A stretch of DNA of 64,000 bases, taken from NCBI GenBank assembly GCA_030867875.1, contig JAOWCC010000444.1:1-64000 (forward strand), given 5' to 3'. The DNA comes from Actinernus sp. WN-2022. Its lineage: Eukaryota; Cnidaria; Anthozoa; Actiniaria; Actinernidae. The position numbers and the translations under genes were made by a program. This document shows positions 11,299-24,091 of this stretch, one piece after another; position 1 is the first letter of the stretch; each line of letters opens with the position of its first letter. A model generated the notes under the pieces. That model was not told the DNA's origin. It made no database searches and saw nothing but the letters and a program-made list of their open reading frames with translations.

Positions 11299-13476
11299 AT
11301 TCAAAACTCTTTGTGAAAGAATCAGTTTCGGTAAGAACGCTAACAGAACGCTAAGTTAATCGGCGCTCAATTCAAAACTCTTGGTTTAAGAATCAATTTC
11401 GGTAAGAACGCTAAGAGAACGCTAAGTTAAACAATCGGCGCTCAATTCAAAACTCTTGGTGTAAGAATCAGTTTCGTTAAGAACGCTACTGAAGAGAACG
11501 CTAAGTTAAACAATCGGCGCTCAATTCAAAACTCTTGGTGTAAGAATCAGTTTCGGGAAGAACGCTAAGAGAACGCTAAGTTAAACAATCGGCGCTCAAT
11601 TCAAAAGTCTTGGTGTAAGAATAAGTTTCGGTAAGAACGCTAACAGAACGCTAAGTTAAACTATCGGCGCTTGGCGTAAGAATCCGTTTCGGTAAGAACG
11701 CTAACAGAACGCCAAGTTAAACAATCGGCGCTCAATTCAAATCTCTTGGTGTAAGAATCAGTTTCTGTAAGAACGCTAACAGAACGCTAAGTTAAACAAT
11801 CGGCGCTCAATTCAAAACTCTTGGTGTAAGAATCAAGTTCGGTAAGAACGCTAACAGTATATTAGTTAAACAATGATCGGCGCTCAATTCAAAACTCTTT
11901 GTGAAAGAATCAGTTTCGGTAAGAACGCTAACAGAACGCTAAGTTAAACAATCGGCGCTCAATTCAAAACTCTTGGTGTAAGAATCAGTTTCGGTAAGAA
12001 CGCTACTGAAGAGAACGCTAAGTTAAACAATCGGCGCTCAATTCAAAACTCTTGGTGTAAGAATCAGTTTCGGGAAGAACGCTAAGAGAACGCTAAGTTA
12101 AACAGTCGGCGCTCAATTCAAAAGTCTTGGTGTAAGAATCAGTTTCGGTAAGAACGCTAACAGAACGCTAAGGTAAACTATCGGCGCTTGGTGTAAGAAT
12201 CAGTTTCGGGAAGAACGCTAAGAGAACGCTAAGTTAAACAATCGGCGCTCAATTCAAAAGTCTTGGTGTAAAAATAAGTTTCGGTAAGAACGCTAACAGA
12301 ACGCCAAGTTAAACAATCGGCGGTCAATTCAAAACTCTTTGTGAAAGAATCAGTTTCGGTAAGAACGCTAACAGAACGCCAAGTTAATCGGCGCTCAAAT
12401 CAAAACTCTTGGTGTAAGAATCAGTTTCGGTAAGAACGCTACTGAAGAGAACGCTAAGTTAAACAATCGGCGCTCAATTCAAAACTCTTGGTGTAAGAAT
12501 CAGTTTCGGGAAGAACGCTAAGAGAACGCTAAGTTAAACAATCGGCGCTCAATTCAAAAGTCCTGGTGTAAGAATAAGTTTCGGTAAGAACGCTAACAGA
12601 ACGCCAAGTTAAACAATCGGCGCTCAATTCAAAACTCTTGGTGTAAGAATCAGTTTCGGTAAGAACGCTAACAGTATATTAGTTAAACAATGTTCGGCGC
12701 TCAATTCAAAACTCTTTGTGAAAGAATCAGTTTCGGTAAGAACGCTAACAGAACGCTAAGTTAATCGGCGCTCAATTCAAAACTCTTGGTTTAAGAATCA
12801 ATTTCGGTAAGAACGCTAAGAGAACGCTAAGTTAAACAATCGGCGCTCAATTCAAAACTCTTGGTGTAAGAATCAGTTTCGGGAAGAACGCTAACAGAAC
12901 GCTAAGTTAAACAATCGGCGCTCAATTTAAAACTCTTGGTGTAAGAATAAGTTTCGGGAAGAACGCTAAGTTAAACAATCGGCGCTCAATTCAAAAGTCT
13001 TGGTGTAAGAATAAGTTTCGGTAAGAACGCTAACAGAACGCTAAGTTAAACTATCGGCGCTTGGTGTAAGAATCAGTTTCGGTAAGAACGCTAACAGAAC
13101 GCCAAGTTAAACAATCGGCGCTCAATTCAAATCTCTTGGTGTAAGAATCAGTTTCGGTAAGAACGCTAACAGAACGCTAAGTTAAACTATCGGCGCTTGG
13201 TGTAAGAATAAGTTTCGGTAAGAACGCTAACAGAACGCTAAGTTAAACTATCGGCGCTTAGTGTAAGAATCAGTTTCGGTAAGAACGCTAACAGAACGCC
13301 AAGTTAAACAATCGGCGCTCAATTCAAAACTCTTGGTGATACAATAAGTTTCGGTAAAGAACGCTAACAGAACGCTAAGTTAAACAATCGGCGCTCAATT
13401 CAAAACTCTTGGTGTAAGAATCAGTTTCGGTAAGAATGCTAACAGTATATTAGTTAAACAATGATCGGCGCTCAAT
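11147..13476 (+). repeat. Canonical 2330-bp higher-order unit, copy B
   Basis: Direct tandem neighbour of copy A with the same length and monomer order, including the rare ATCCGTTTCGG monomer. Confidence 0.88.
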
Positions 13477-13628
13477 AGAGGTTTTGCACCACCACGTGAT
13501 GGCAGCCATGTTGGTGGCCAGAACAATAGAATGTTATTCTTTTGAGATTTAATTTTTCACATGATTGAACAAATCTCATTGTTCTGGCCACCAACATGGC
13601 TGCCATCACGTGGTGGTGCAAAACCTCT
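13477..13628. repeat. 152-bp hairpin palindrome, copy 5
   Basis: 2330 bp after copy 4. The unit that follows is 2692 bp. Confidence 0.93.
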
Positions 13629-16168
13629 ATTCAAAACTCTTTGTGAAAGAATCAGTTTCGGTAAGAACGCTAACAGAACGCTAAGTTAATCGGCGCTCAA
13701 TTCAAAACTCTTGGTTTAAGAATCAATTTCGGTAAGAACGCTAAGAGAACGCTAAGTTAAACAATCGGCGCTCAATTCAAAACTCTTGGTGTAAGAATCA
13801 GTTTCGTTAAGAACGCTACTGAAGAGAACGCTAAGTTAAACAATCGGCGCTCAATTCAAAACTCTTGGTGTAAGAATCAGTTTCGGGAAGAACGCTAAGA
13901 GAACGCTAAGTTAAACAATCGGCGCTCAATTCAAAAGTCTTGGTGTAAGAATAAGTTTCGGTAAGAACGCTAACAGAACGCTAAGTTAAACTATCGGCGC
14001 TTGGCGTAAGAATCAGTTTCGGTAAGAACGCTAACAGAACGCCAAGTTAAACAATCGGCGCTCAATTCAAATCTCTTGGTGTAAGAATCAGTTTCTGTAA
14101 GAACGCTAACAGAACGCTAAGTTAAACAATCGGCGCTCAATTCAAAACTCTTGGTGTAAGAATCAAGTTCGGTAAGAACGCTAACAGTATATTAGTTAAA
14201 CAATGATCGGCGATCAATTCAAAACTCTTTGTGAAAGAATCAGTTTCGGTAAGAACGCTAACAGAACGCTAAGTTAATCGGCGCTCAATTCAAAACTCTC
14301 GGTTTAAGAATCAATTTCGGTAAGAACGCTAAGAGAACGCTAAGTTAAACAATCGGCGCTCAATTCAAAACTCTTGGTGTAAGAATCAGTTTCGGGAAGA
14401 ACGCTAACAGAACGCTAAGTTAAACAATCGGCGCTCAATTTAAAACTCTTGGTGTAAGAATAAGTTTCGGGAAGAACGCTAAGTTAAACAATCGGCGCTC
14501 AATTCAAAACTCTTGGTGTAAGAATCAAGTTCGGTAAGAACGCTAACAGTATATTAGTTAAACAATGATCGGCGCTCAATTCAAAACTCTTTGTGAAAGA
14601 ATCAGTTTCGGTAAGAACGCTAACAGAACGCTAAGTTAAACAATCGGCGCTCAATTCAAAACTCTTGGTGTAAGAATCAGTTTCGGTAAGAACGCTACTG
14701 AAGAGAACGCTAAGTTAAACAATCGGCGCTCAATTCAAAACTCTTGGTGTAAGAATCAGTTTCGGGAAGAACGCTAAGAGAACGCTAAGTTAAACAGTCG
14801 GCGCTCAATTCAAAAGTCTTGGTGTAAGAATCAGTTTCGGTAAGAACGCTAACAGAACGCTAAGGTAAACTATCGGCGCTTGGTGTAAGAATCAGTTTCG
14901 GGAAGAACGCTAAGAGAACGCTAAGTTAAACAATCGGCGCTCAATTCAAAAGTCTTGGTGTAAAAATAAGTTTCGGTAAGAACGCTAACAGAACGCCAAG
15001 TTAAACAATCGGCGGTCAATTCAAAACTCTTTGTGAAAGAATCAGTTTCGGTAAGAACGCTAACAGAACGCCAAGTTAATCGGCGCTCAAATCAAAACTC
15101 TTGGTGTAAGAATCAGTTTCGGTAAGAACGCTACTGAAGAGAACGCTAAGTTAAACAATCGGCGCTCAATTCAAAACTCTTGGTGTAAGAATCAGTTTCG
15201 GGAAGAACGCTAAGAGAACGCTAAGTTAAACAATCGGCGCTCAATTCAAAAGTCCTGGTGTAAGAATAAGTTTCGGTAAGAACGCTAACAGAACGCCAAG
15301 TTAAACAATCGGCGCTCAATTCAAAACTCTTGGTGTAAGAATCAGTTTCGGTAAGAACGCTAACAGTATATTAGTTAAACAATGTTCGGCGCTCAATTCA
15401 AAACTCTTTGTGAAAGAATCAGTTTCGGTAAGAACGCTAACAGAACGCTAAGTTAATCGGCGCTCAATTCAAAACTCTTGGTTTAAGAATCAATTTCGGT
15501 AAGAACGCTAAGAGAACGCTAAGTTAAACAATCGGCGCTCAATTCAAAACTCTTGGTGTAAGAATCAGTTTCGGGAAGAACGCTAACAGAACGCTAAGTT
15601 AAACAATCGGCGCTCAATTTAAAACTCTTGGTGTAAGAATAAGTTTCGGGAAGAACGCTAAGTTAAACAATCGGCGCTCAATTCAAAAGTCTTGGTGTAA
15701 GAATAAGTTTCGGTAAGAACGCTAACAGAACGCTAAGTTAAACTATCGGCGCTTGGTGTAAGAATCAGTTTCGGTAAGAACGCTAACAGAACGCCAAGTT
15801 AAACAATCGGCGCTCAATTCAAATCTCTTGGTGTAAGAATCAGTTTCGGTAAGAACGCTAACAGAACGCTAAGTTAAACTATCGGCGCTTGGTGTAAGAA
15901 TAAGTTTCGGTAAGAACGCTAACAGAACGCTAAGTTAAACTATCGGCGCTTAGTGTAAGAATCAGTTTCGGTAAGAACGCTAACAGAACGCCAAGTTAAA
16001 CAATCGGCGCTCAATTCAAAACTCTTGGTGATACAATAAGTTTCGGTAAAGAACGCTAACAGAACGCTAAGTTAAACAATCGGCGCTCAATTCAAAACTC
16101 TTGGTGTAAGAATCAGTTTCGGTAAGAATGCTAACAGTATATTAGTTAAACAATGATCGGCGCTCAAT

Positions 16169-16320
16169 AGAGGTTTTGCACCACCACGTGATGGCAGCCA
16201 TGTTGGTGGCCAGAACAATAGAATGTTATTCTTTTGAGATTTAATTTTTCACATGATTGAACAAATCTCATTGTTCTGGCCACCAACATGGCTGCCATCA
16301 CGTGGTGGTGCAAAACCTCT
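16169..16320. repeat. 152-bp hairpin palindrome, copy 6
   Basis: Complete copy; the unit that follows is short, 1513 bp. Confidence 0.93.
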
Positions 16321-17681
16321 ATTCAAAACTCTTTGTGAAAGAATCAGTTTCGGTAAGAACGCTAACAGAACGCTAAGTTAATCGGCGCTCAATTCAAAAC
16401 TCTTGGTTTAAGAATCAATTTCGGTAAGAACGCTAAGAGAACGCTAAGTTAAACAATCGGCGCTCAATTCAAAACTCTTGGTGTAAGAATCAGTTTCGTT
16501 AAGAACGCTACTGAAGAGAACGCTAAGTTAAACAATCGGCGCTCAATTCAAAACTCTTGGTGTAAGAATCAGTTTCGGGAAGAACGCTAAGAGAACGCTA
16601 AGTTAAACAATCGGCGCTCAATTCAAAAGTCTTGGTGTAAGAATAAGTTTCGGTAAGAACGCTAACAGAACGCTAAGTTAAACTATCGGCGCTTGGCGTA
16701 AGAATCAGTTTCGGTAAGAACGCTAACAGAACGCCAAGTTAAACAATCGGCGCTCAATTCAAATCTCTTGGTGTAAGAATCAGTTTCTGTAAGAACGCTA
16801 ACAGAACGCTAAGTTAAACAATCGGCGCTCAATTCAAAACTCTTGGTGTAAGAATCAAGTTCGGTAAGAACGCTAACAGTATATTAGTTAAACAATGATC
16901 GGCGATCAATTCAAAACTCTTTGTGAAAGAATCAGTTTCGGTAAGAACGCTAACAGAACGCTAAGTTAATCGGCGCTCAATTCAAAACTCTCGGTTTAAG
17001 AATCAATTTCGGTAAGAACGCTAAGAGAACGCTAAGTTAAACAATCGGCGCTCAATTCAAAACTCTTGGTGTAAGAATCAGTTTCGGGAAGAACGCTAAC
17101 AGAACGCTAAGTTAAACAATCGGCGCTCAATTTAAAACTCTTGGTGTAAGAATAAGTTTCGGGAAGAACGCTAAGTTAAACAATCGGCGCTCAATTCAAA
17201 AGTCTTGGTGTAAGAATAAGTTTCGGTAAGAACGCTAACAGAACGCTAAGTTAAACTATCGGCGCTTGGTGTAAGAATCAGTTTCGGTAAGAACGCTAAC
17301 AGAACGCCAAGTTAAACAATCGGCGCTCAATTCAAATCTCTTGGTGTAAGAATCAGTTTCGGTAAGAACGCTAACAGAACGCTAAGTTAAACTATCGGCG
17401 CTTGGTGTAAGAATAAGTTTCGGTAGGAACGCTAACAGAACGCTAAGTTAAACTATCGGCGCTTAGTGTAAGAATCAGTTTCGGTAAGAACGCTAACAGA
17501 ACGCCAAGTTAAACAATCGGCGCTCAATTCAAAACTCTTGGTGATACAATAAGTTTCGGTAAAGAACGCTAACAGAACGCTAAGTTAAACAATCGGCGCT
17601 CAATTCAAAACTCTTGGTGTAAGAATCAGTTTCGGTAAGAATGCTAACAGTATATTAGTTAAACAATGATCGGCGCTCAAT

Positions 17682-17833
17682 AGAGGTTTTGCACTACCAC
17701 GTGATGGCAGCCATGTTGGTGGCCAGAACAATAGAATGTTATTCTTTTGAGATTTAATTTTTCACATGATTGAACAAATCTCATTGTTCTGGCCACCAAC
17801 ATGGCTGCCATCACGTGGTGGTGCAAAACCTCT
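17682..17833. repeat. 152-bp hairpin palindrome, copy 7
   Basis: The left arm has one mismatch (GCACTACCACG for GCACCACCACG). The unit that follows is 3375 bp, or exactly 2330 bp without the DNA transposon and its duplicated target. Confidence 0.93.
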
Positions 17834-19577
17834 ATTCAAAACTCTTTGTGAAAGAATCAGTTTCGGTAAGAACGCTAACAGAACGCTAAGTTAATCGGCG
17901 CTCAATTCAAAACTCTTGGTTTAAGAATCAATTTCGGTAAGAACGCTAAGAGAACGCTAAGTTAAACAATCGGCGCTCAATTCAAAACTCTTGGTGTAAG
18001 AATCAGTTTCGTTAAGAACGCTACTGAAGAGAACGCTAAGTTAAACAATCGGCGCTCAATTCAAAACTCTTGGTGTAAGAATCAGTTTCGGGAAGAACGC
18101 TAAGAGAACGCTAAGTTAAACAATCGGCGCTCAATTCAAAAGTCTTGGTGTAAGAATAAGTTTCGGTAAGAACGCTAACAGAACGCTAAGTTAAACTATC
18201 GGCGCTTGGCGTAAGAATCCGTTTCGGTAAGAACGCTAACAGAACGCCAAGTTAAACAATCGGCGCTCAATTCAAATCTCTTGGTGTAAGAATCAGTTTC
18301 TGTAAGAACGCTAACAGAACGCTAAGTTAAACAATCGGCGCTCAATTCAAAACTCTTGGTGTAAGAATCAAGTTCGGTAAGAACGCTAACAGTATATTAG
18401 TTAAACAATGATCGGCGCTCAATTCAAAACTCTTTGTGAAAGAATCAGTTTCGGTAAGAACGCTAACAGAACGCTAAGTTAAACAATCGGCGCTCAATTC
18501 AAAACTCTTGGTGTAAGAATCAGTTTCGGTAAGAACGCTACTGAAGAGAACGCTAAGTTAAACAATCGGCGCTCAATTCAAAACTCTTGGTGTAAGAATC
18601 AGTTTCGGGAAGAACGCTAAGAGAACGCTAAGTTAAACAGTCGGCGCTCAATTCAAAAGTCTTGGTGTAAGAATCAGTTTCGGTAAGAACGCTAACAGAA
18701 CGCTAAGTTAAACTATCGGCGCTTGGTGTAAGAATCAGTTTCGGGAAGAACGCTAAGAGAACGCTAAGTTAAACAATCGGCGCTCAATTCAAAAGTCTTG
18801 GTGTAAAAATAAGTTTCGGTAAGAACGCTAACAGAACGCCAAGTTAAACAATCGGCGGTCAATTCAAAACTCTTTGTGAAAGAATCAGTTTCGGTAAGAA
18901 CGCTAACAGAACGCCAAGTTAATCGGCGCTCAATTCAAAACTCTTGGTGTAAGAATCAGTTTCGGTAAGAACGCTACTGAAGAGAACGCTAAGTTAAACA
19001 ATCGGCGCTCAATTCAAAACTCTTGGTGTAAGAATCAGTTTCGGGAAGAACGCTAAGAGAACGCTAAGTTAAACAATCGGCGCTCAATTCAAAAGTCCTG
19101 GTGTAAGAATAAGTTTCGGTAAGAACGCTAACAGAACGCCAAGTTAAACAATCGGCGCTCAATTCAAAACTCTTGGTGTAAGAATCAGTTTCGGTAAGAA
19201 CGCTAACAGTATATTAGTTAAACAATGTTCGGCGCTCAATTCAAAACTCTTTGTGAAAGAATCAGTTTCGGTAAGAACGCTAACAGAACGCTAAGTTAAT
19301 CGGCGCTCAATTCAAAACTCTTGGTTTAAGAATCAATTTCGGTAAGAACGCTAAGAGAACGCTAAGTTAAACAATCGGCGCTCAATTCAAAACTCTTGGT
19401 GTAAGAATCAGTTTCGGGAAGAACGCTAACAGAACGCTAAGTTAAACAATCGGCGCTCAATTTAAAACTCTTGGTGTAAGAATAAGTTTCGGGAAGAACG
19501 CTAAGTTAAACAATCGGCGCTCAATTCAAAAGTCTTGGTGTAAGAATAAGTTTCGGTAAGAACGCTAACAGAACGCT

Positions 19578-20619
19578 CACGCCGGGCACAAATGAACGTA
19601 AAAAGGCCGGGGTTTCTATATTTTAAAAAGTGTTCGGCGTAGATAAATGAATTTTGGTAGGTGTATAAATGAGTGCCAACAAAACATAATCTGATAAGTT
19701 AAGCTAATGTAGCCATCATTATGACGTCACAACGACGTCATTTGTCCATTTCTAATAGGTTTCCTATAAATTTGTATTACCTCTAAAAACGTTTTATTAG
19801 ATCTTTTTAAAATCTCTTGTTCATGAGAATGAAGGAATCGAAAACCCGTTCTCGATTGGTAGAGGTAAACAAAAGTTATTCAATTTTAAATTTTGGCAAT
19901 TTTCCCGCCACAACTTGGCGGGAAATAAATAACATAAAACCATTTATGAAAATATCGCTTGTTTTAACTTTTAGAGTTAGAAATATTGGTACATCATATT
20001 TTGCACAATAATAAAACTCTTTATTGATAACAACGTGTTCTTTTTAGAATTTTCATTTTTTGAGTATAACAGCTTAGAATTGAAGCCTTATTTTTGGTAT
20101 ACGTCATTATGACGTCATTAATATATATGGATGTCCTCAGAAAATAGCCAGTTCAGATTTTTTTGAATTTTAACGACGGAACACCTTTGTCTAACACTCA
20201 GAAGTCATAGTATTTCCTTTAGTGCTATTTTTATAGTAGGCGGTCTGATTTATGCTTGAAGCCTGACGTCACTGATAATGACGTCATAGAAATAGTGAAT
20301 CATCCATAACTCTGGATATATTTATCGTAGAGACTTCAATTTTTTGCTAAATGAATATATTTCATGAAGCCATTTTGATCACATAATCTGTTTGCAACGT
20401 GTTTTAAAGGTTATATTTCACCAAAAAAGGAGACATCTCTTATGACGTCACAACAACGGCAGAATACATAAACAATTGTCCCAAAAAATGAAGTTTCACT
20501 TTGTTACCAATCTGCCAAAATTTCTTCAAATTTAGAGTAGTCGTAAAGAAATGGTGTTAATTATATTTTTTTGTGTGCACTCAACCTCGGCCTTTTTACG
20601 ATCTTTTGTGCCCGGCGTG
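19578..20619. mobile_element. Non-autonomous DNA transposon, CACTA/EnSpm-like ends
   Basis: A 1042-bp insertion with terminal inverted repeats of ~35 bp. Both ends begin CACGCCGGGCACAAA and continue through CGTAAAAAGGCCG with a few mismatches. It is flanked by GCT on both sides (19575-19577, 20620-20622), a 3-bp target duplication confirmed by intact canonical units reading GAACGCTAAG. CAC/GTG termini plus a 3-bp duplication fit the CMC (EnSpm/CACTA) superfamily. The interior has no transposase; a 64-codon frame at 19817-20011 has no recognisable features. Five perfect TGACGTCA sites lie inside. Confidence 0.85.
19722..20450. promoter_or_regulatory. Cluster of five CRE (TGACGTCA) sites in the transposon
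   Basis: Perfect palindromic sites at 19722-19729, 20110-20117, 20264-20271, 20279-20286 and 20443-20450, plus a near match CGACGTCA at 19733. TGACGTCA is the established binding site of CREB/ATF bZIP factors. Function here is inference. Confidence 0.4.
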
Positions 20620-21056
20620 GCTAAGTTAAACTATCGGCGCTTGGTGTAAGAATCAGTTTCGGTAAGAACGCTAACAGAACGCCAAGTTAAACAATCGGCG
20701 CTCAATTCAAATCTCTTGGTGTAAGAATCAGTTTCGGTAAGAACGCTAACAGAACGCTAAGTTAAACTATCGGCGCTTGGTGTAAGAATAAGTTTCGGTA
20801 AGAACGCTAACAGAACGCTAAGTTAAACTATCGGCGCTTAGTGTAAGAATCAGTTTCGGTAAGAACGCAAACAGAACGCCAAGTTAAACAATCGGCGCTC
20901 AATTCAAAACTCTTGGTGATACAATAAGTTTCGGTAAAGAACGCTAACAGAACGCTAAGTTAAACAATCGGCGCTCAATTCAAAACTCTTGGTGTAAGAA
21001 TCAGTTTCGGTAAGAATGCTAACAGTATATTAGTTAAACAATGATCGGCGCTCAAT

Positions 21057-21208
21057 AGAGGTTTTGCACCACCACGTGATGGCAGCCATGTTGGTGGCCA
21101 GAACAATAGAATGTTATTCTTTTGAGATTTAATTTTTCACATGATTGAACAAATCTCATTGTTCTGGCCACCAACATGGCTGCCATCACGTGGTGGTGCA
21201 AAACCTCT
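21057..21208. repeat. 152-bp hairpin palindrome, copy 8
   Basis: Complete copy; the unit that follows is 2758 bp. Confidence 0.93.
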
Positions 21209-23814
21209 ATTCAAAACTCTTTGTGAAAGAATCAGTTTCGGTAAGAACGCTAACAGAACGCTAAGTTAATCGGCGCTCAATTCAAAACTCTTGGTTTAAG
21301 AATCAATTTCGGTAAGAACGCTAAGAGAACGCTAAGTTAAACAATCGGCGCTCAATTCAAAACTCTTGGTGTAAGAATCAGTTTCGTTAAGAACGCTACT
21401 GAAGAGAACGCTAAGTTAAACAATCGGCGCTCAATTCAAAAGTCTTGGTGTAAGAATCAGTTTCGGGAAGAACGCTAAGAGAACGCTAAGTTAAACAATC
21501 GGCGCTCAATTCAAAAGTCTTGGTGTAAGAATAAGTTTCGGTAAGAACGCTAACAGAACGCTAAGTTAAACTATCGGCGCTTGGCGTAAGAATCAGTTTC
21601 GGTAAGAACGCTAACAGAACGCCAAGTTAAACAATCGGCGCTCAATTCAAATCTCTTGGTGTAAGAATCAGTTTCTGTAAGAACGCTAACAGAACGCTAA
21701 GTTAAACAATCGGCGCTCAATTCAAAACTCTTGGTGTAAGAATCAAGTTCGGTAAGAACGCTAACAGTATATTAGTTAAACAATGATCGGCGATCAATTC
21801 AAAACTCTTTGTGAAAGAATCAGTTTCGGTAAGAACGCTAACAGAACGCTAAGTTAAACAATCGGCGCTCAATTCAAAACTCTTGGTGTAAGAATCAGTT
21901 TCGGTAAGAACGCTACTGAAGAGAACGCTAAGTTAAACAATCGGCGCTCAATTCAAAACTCTTGGTGTAAGAATCAGTTTCGGGAAGAACGCTAAGAGAA
22001 CGCTAAGTTAAACAGTCGGCGCTCAATTCAAAAGTCTTGGTGTAAGAATCAGTTTCGGTAAGAACGCTAACAGAACGCTAAGTTAAACTATCGGCGCTTG
22101 GCGTAAGAATCAGTTTCGGTAAGAACGCTAACAGAACGCCAAGTTAAACAATCGGCGCTCAATTCAAATCTCTTGGTGTAAGAATCAGTTTCTGTAAGAA
22201 CGCTAACAGAACGCTAAGTTAAACAATCGTCGCTCAATTCAAAACTCTTGGTGTAAGAATCAAGTTCGGTAAGAACGCTAACAGTATATTAGTTAAACAA
22301 TGATCGGCGCTCAATTCAAAACTCTTTGTGAAAGAATCAGTTTCGGTAAGAACGCTAACAGAACGCTAAGTTAAACAATCGGCGCTCAATTCAAAACTCT
22401 TGGTGTAAGAATCAGTTTCGGTAAGAACGCTACTGAAGAGAACGCTAAGTTAAACAATCGGCGCTCAATTCAAAACTCTTGGTGTAAGAATCAGTTTCGG
22501 GAAGAACGCTAAGAGAACGCTAAGTTAAACAGTCGGCGCTCAATTCAAAAGTCTTGGTGTAAGAATCAGTTTCGGTAAGAACGCTAACAGAACGCTAAGT
22601 TAAACTATCGGCGCTTGGTGTAAGAATCAGTTTCGGGAAGAACGCTAAGAGAACGCTAAGTTAAACAATCGGCGCTCAATTCAAAAGTCTTGGTGTAAAA
22701 ATAAGTTTCGGTAAGAACGCTAACAGAACGCCAAGTTAAACAATCGGCGCTCAATTCAAAACTCTTGGTGTAAGAATCAGTTTCGGTAAGAACGCTAACA
22801 GTATATTAGTTAAACAATGATCGGCGCTCAATTCAAAACTCTTTGTGAAAGAATCAGTTTCGGTAAGAACGCTAACAGAACGCCAAGTTAATCGGCGCTC
22901 AATTCAAAACTCTTGGTTTAAGAATCAATTTCGGTAAGAACGCTAAGAGAACGCTAAGTTAAACAATCGGCGCTCAATTCAAAACTCTTGGTGTAAGAAT
23001 CAGTTTCGGTAAGAACGCCACTGAAGAGAACGCTAAGTTAAACAATCGTCGCTCAATTCAAAAGTCTTGGTGTAAGAATAAGTTTCGGTAAGAACACTAA
23101 CAGAACGCTAAGTTAAACTATCGGCGCTTGGTGTAAGAATCAGTTTCGGGAAGAACGCTAAGAGAACGCTAAGTTAAACAATCGGCGCTCAATTCAAAAC
23201 TCTTGGTGTAAGAATCAGTTTCGGGAAGAACGCTGACAGAACGCTAAGATAAACAATCGGCGCTCAATTTAAATCTCTTGGTGTAAGAATAAGTTTCGGG
23301 AAGAACGCTAAGTTAAACAATCGGCGCTCAATTCAAAAGTCTTGGTGTAAGAATAAGTTTCGGTAAGAACGCTAACAGAACGCTAAGTTAAACTATCGGC
23401 GCTTGGTGTAAGAATCAGTTTCGGTAAGAACGCTAACAGAACGCTAAGTTAATCGGCGCTCAATTCAAAACTCTTGGTTTAAGAATCAGTTTCGGTAAGA
23501 ACGCTAACAGAACGCTAAGTTAAACTATCGGCGCTTGGTGTAAGAATAAGTTTCGGTAAGAACGCTAACAGAACGCTAAGTTAAACTATCGGCGCTTGGT
23601 GTAAGAATCAGTTTCGGTAAGAACGCTAACAGAACGCCAAGTTAAACAATCGGCGCTCAATTCAAAACTCTTGGTGATACAATAAGTTTCGGTAAAGAAC
23701 GCTAACAGAACGCTAAGTTAAACAATCGGCGCTCAATTCAAAACTCTTGGTGTAAGAATCAGTTTCGGTAAGAATGCTAACAGTATATTAGTTAAACAAT
23801 GATCGGCGCTCAAT

Positions 23815-23966
23815 AGAGGTTTTGCACCACCACGTGATGGCAGCCATGTTGGTGGCCAGAACAATAGAATGTTATTCTTTTGAGATTTAATTTTTCACAT
23901 GATTGAACAAATCTCATTGTTCTGGCCACCAACATGGCTGCCATCACGTGGTGGTGCAAAACCTCT
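23815..23966. repeat. 152-bp hairpin palindrome, copy 9
   Basis: Complete copy; the unit that follows is 1684 bp. Confidence 0.93.
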
Positions 23967-24091
23967 ATTCAAAACTCTTTGTGAAATAATCAGTTTCGGT
24001 AAGAACGCTAACAGAACGCTAAGTTAATCGGCGCTCAATTCAAAACTCTTGGTTTAAGAAACAATTTCGGTAAGAACGCTAAGAAAACGCT

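Larger units (their letters stand above)
17682..21056 (+). repeat. Canonical 2330-bp unit, copy C, carrying a transposon
   Basis: Length is 3375 bp. Removing the 1042-bp transposon and one 3-bp target copy leaves exactly 2330 bp, matching copies A and B. Confidence 0.88.

Noticed and set aside
19817..20011. 64-codon frame inside the DNA transposon as a transposase remnant
   Set aside because: Too short, no catalytic motif, and composition like the surrounding AT-rich DNA.
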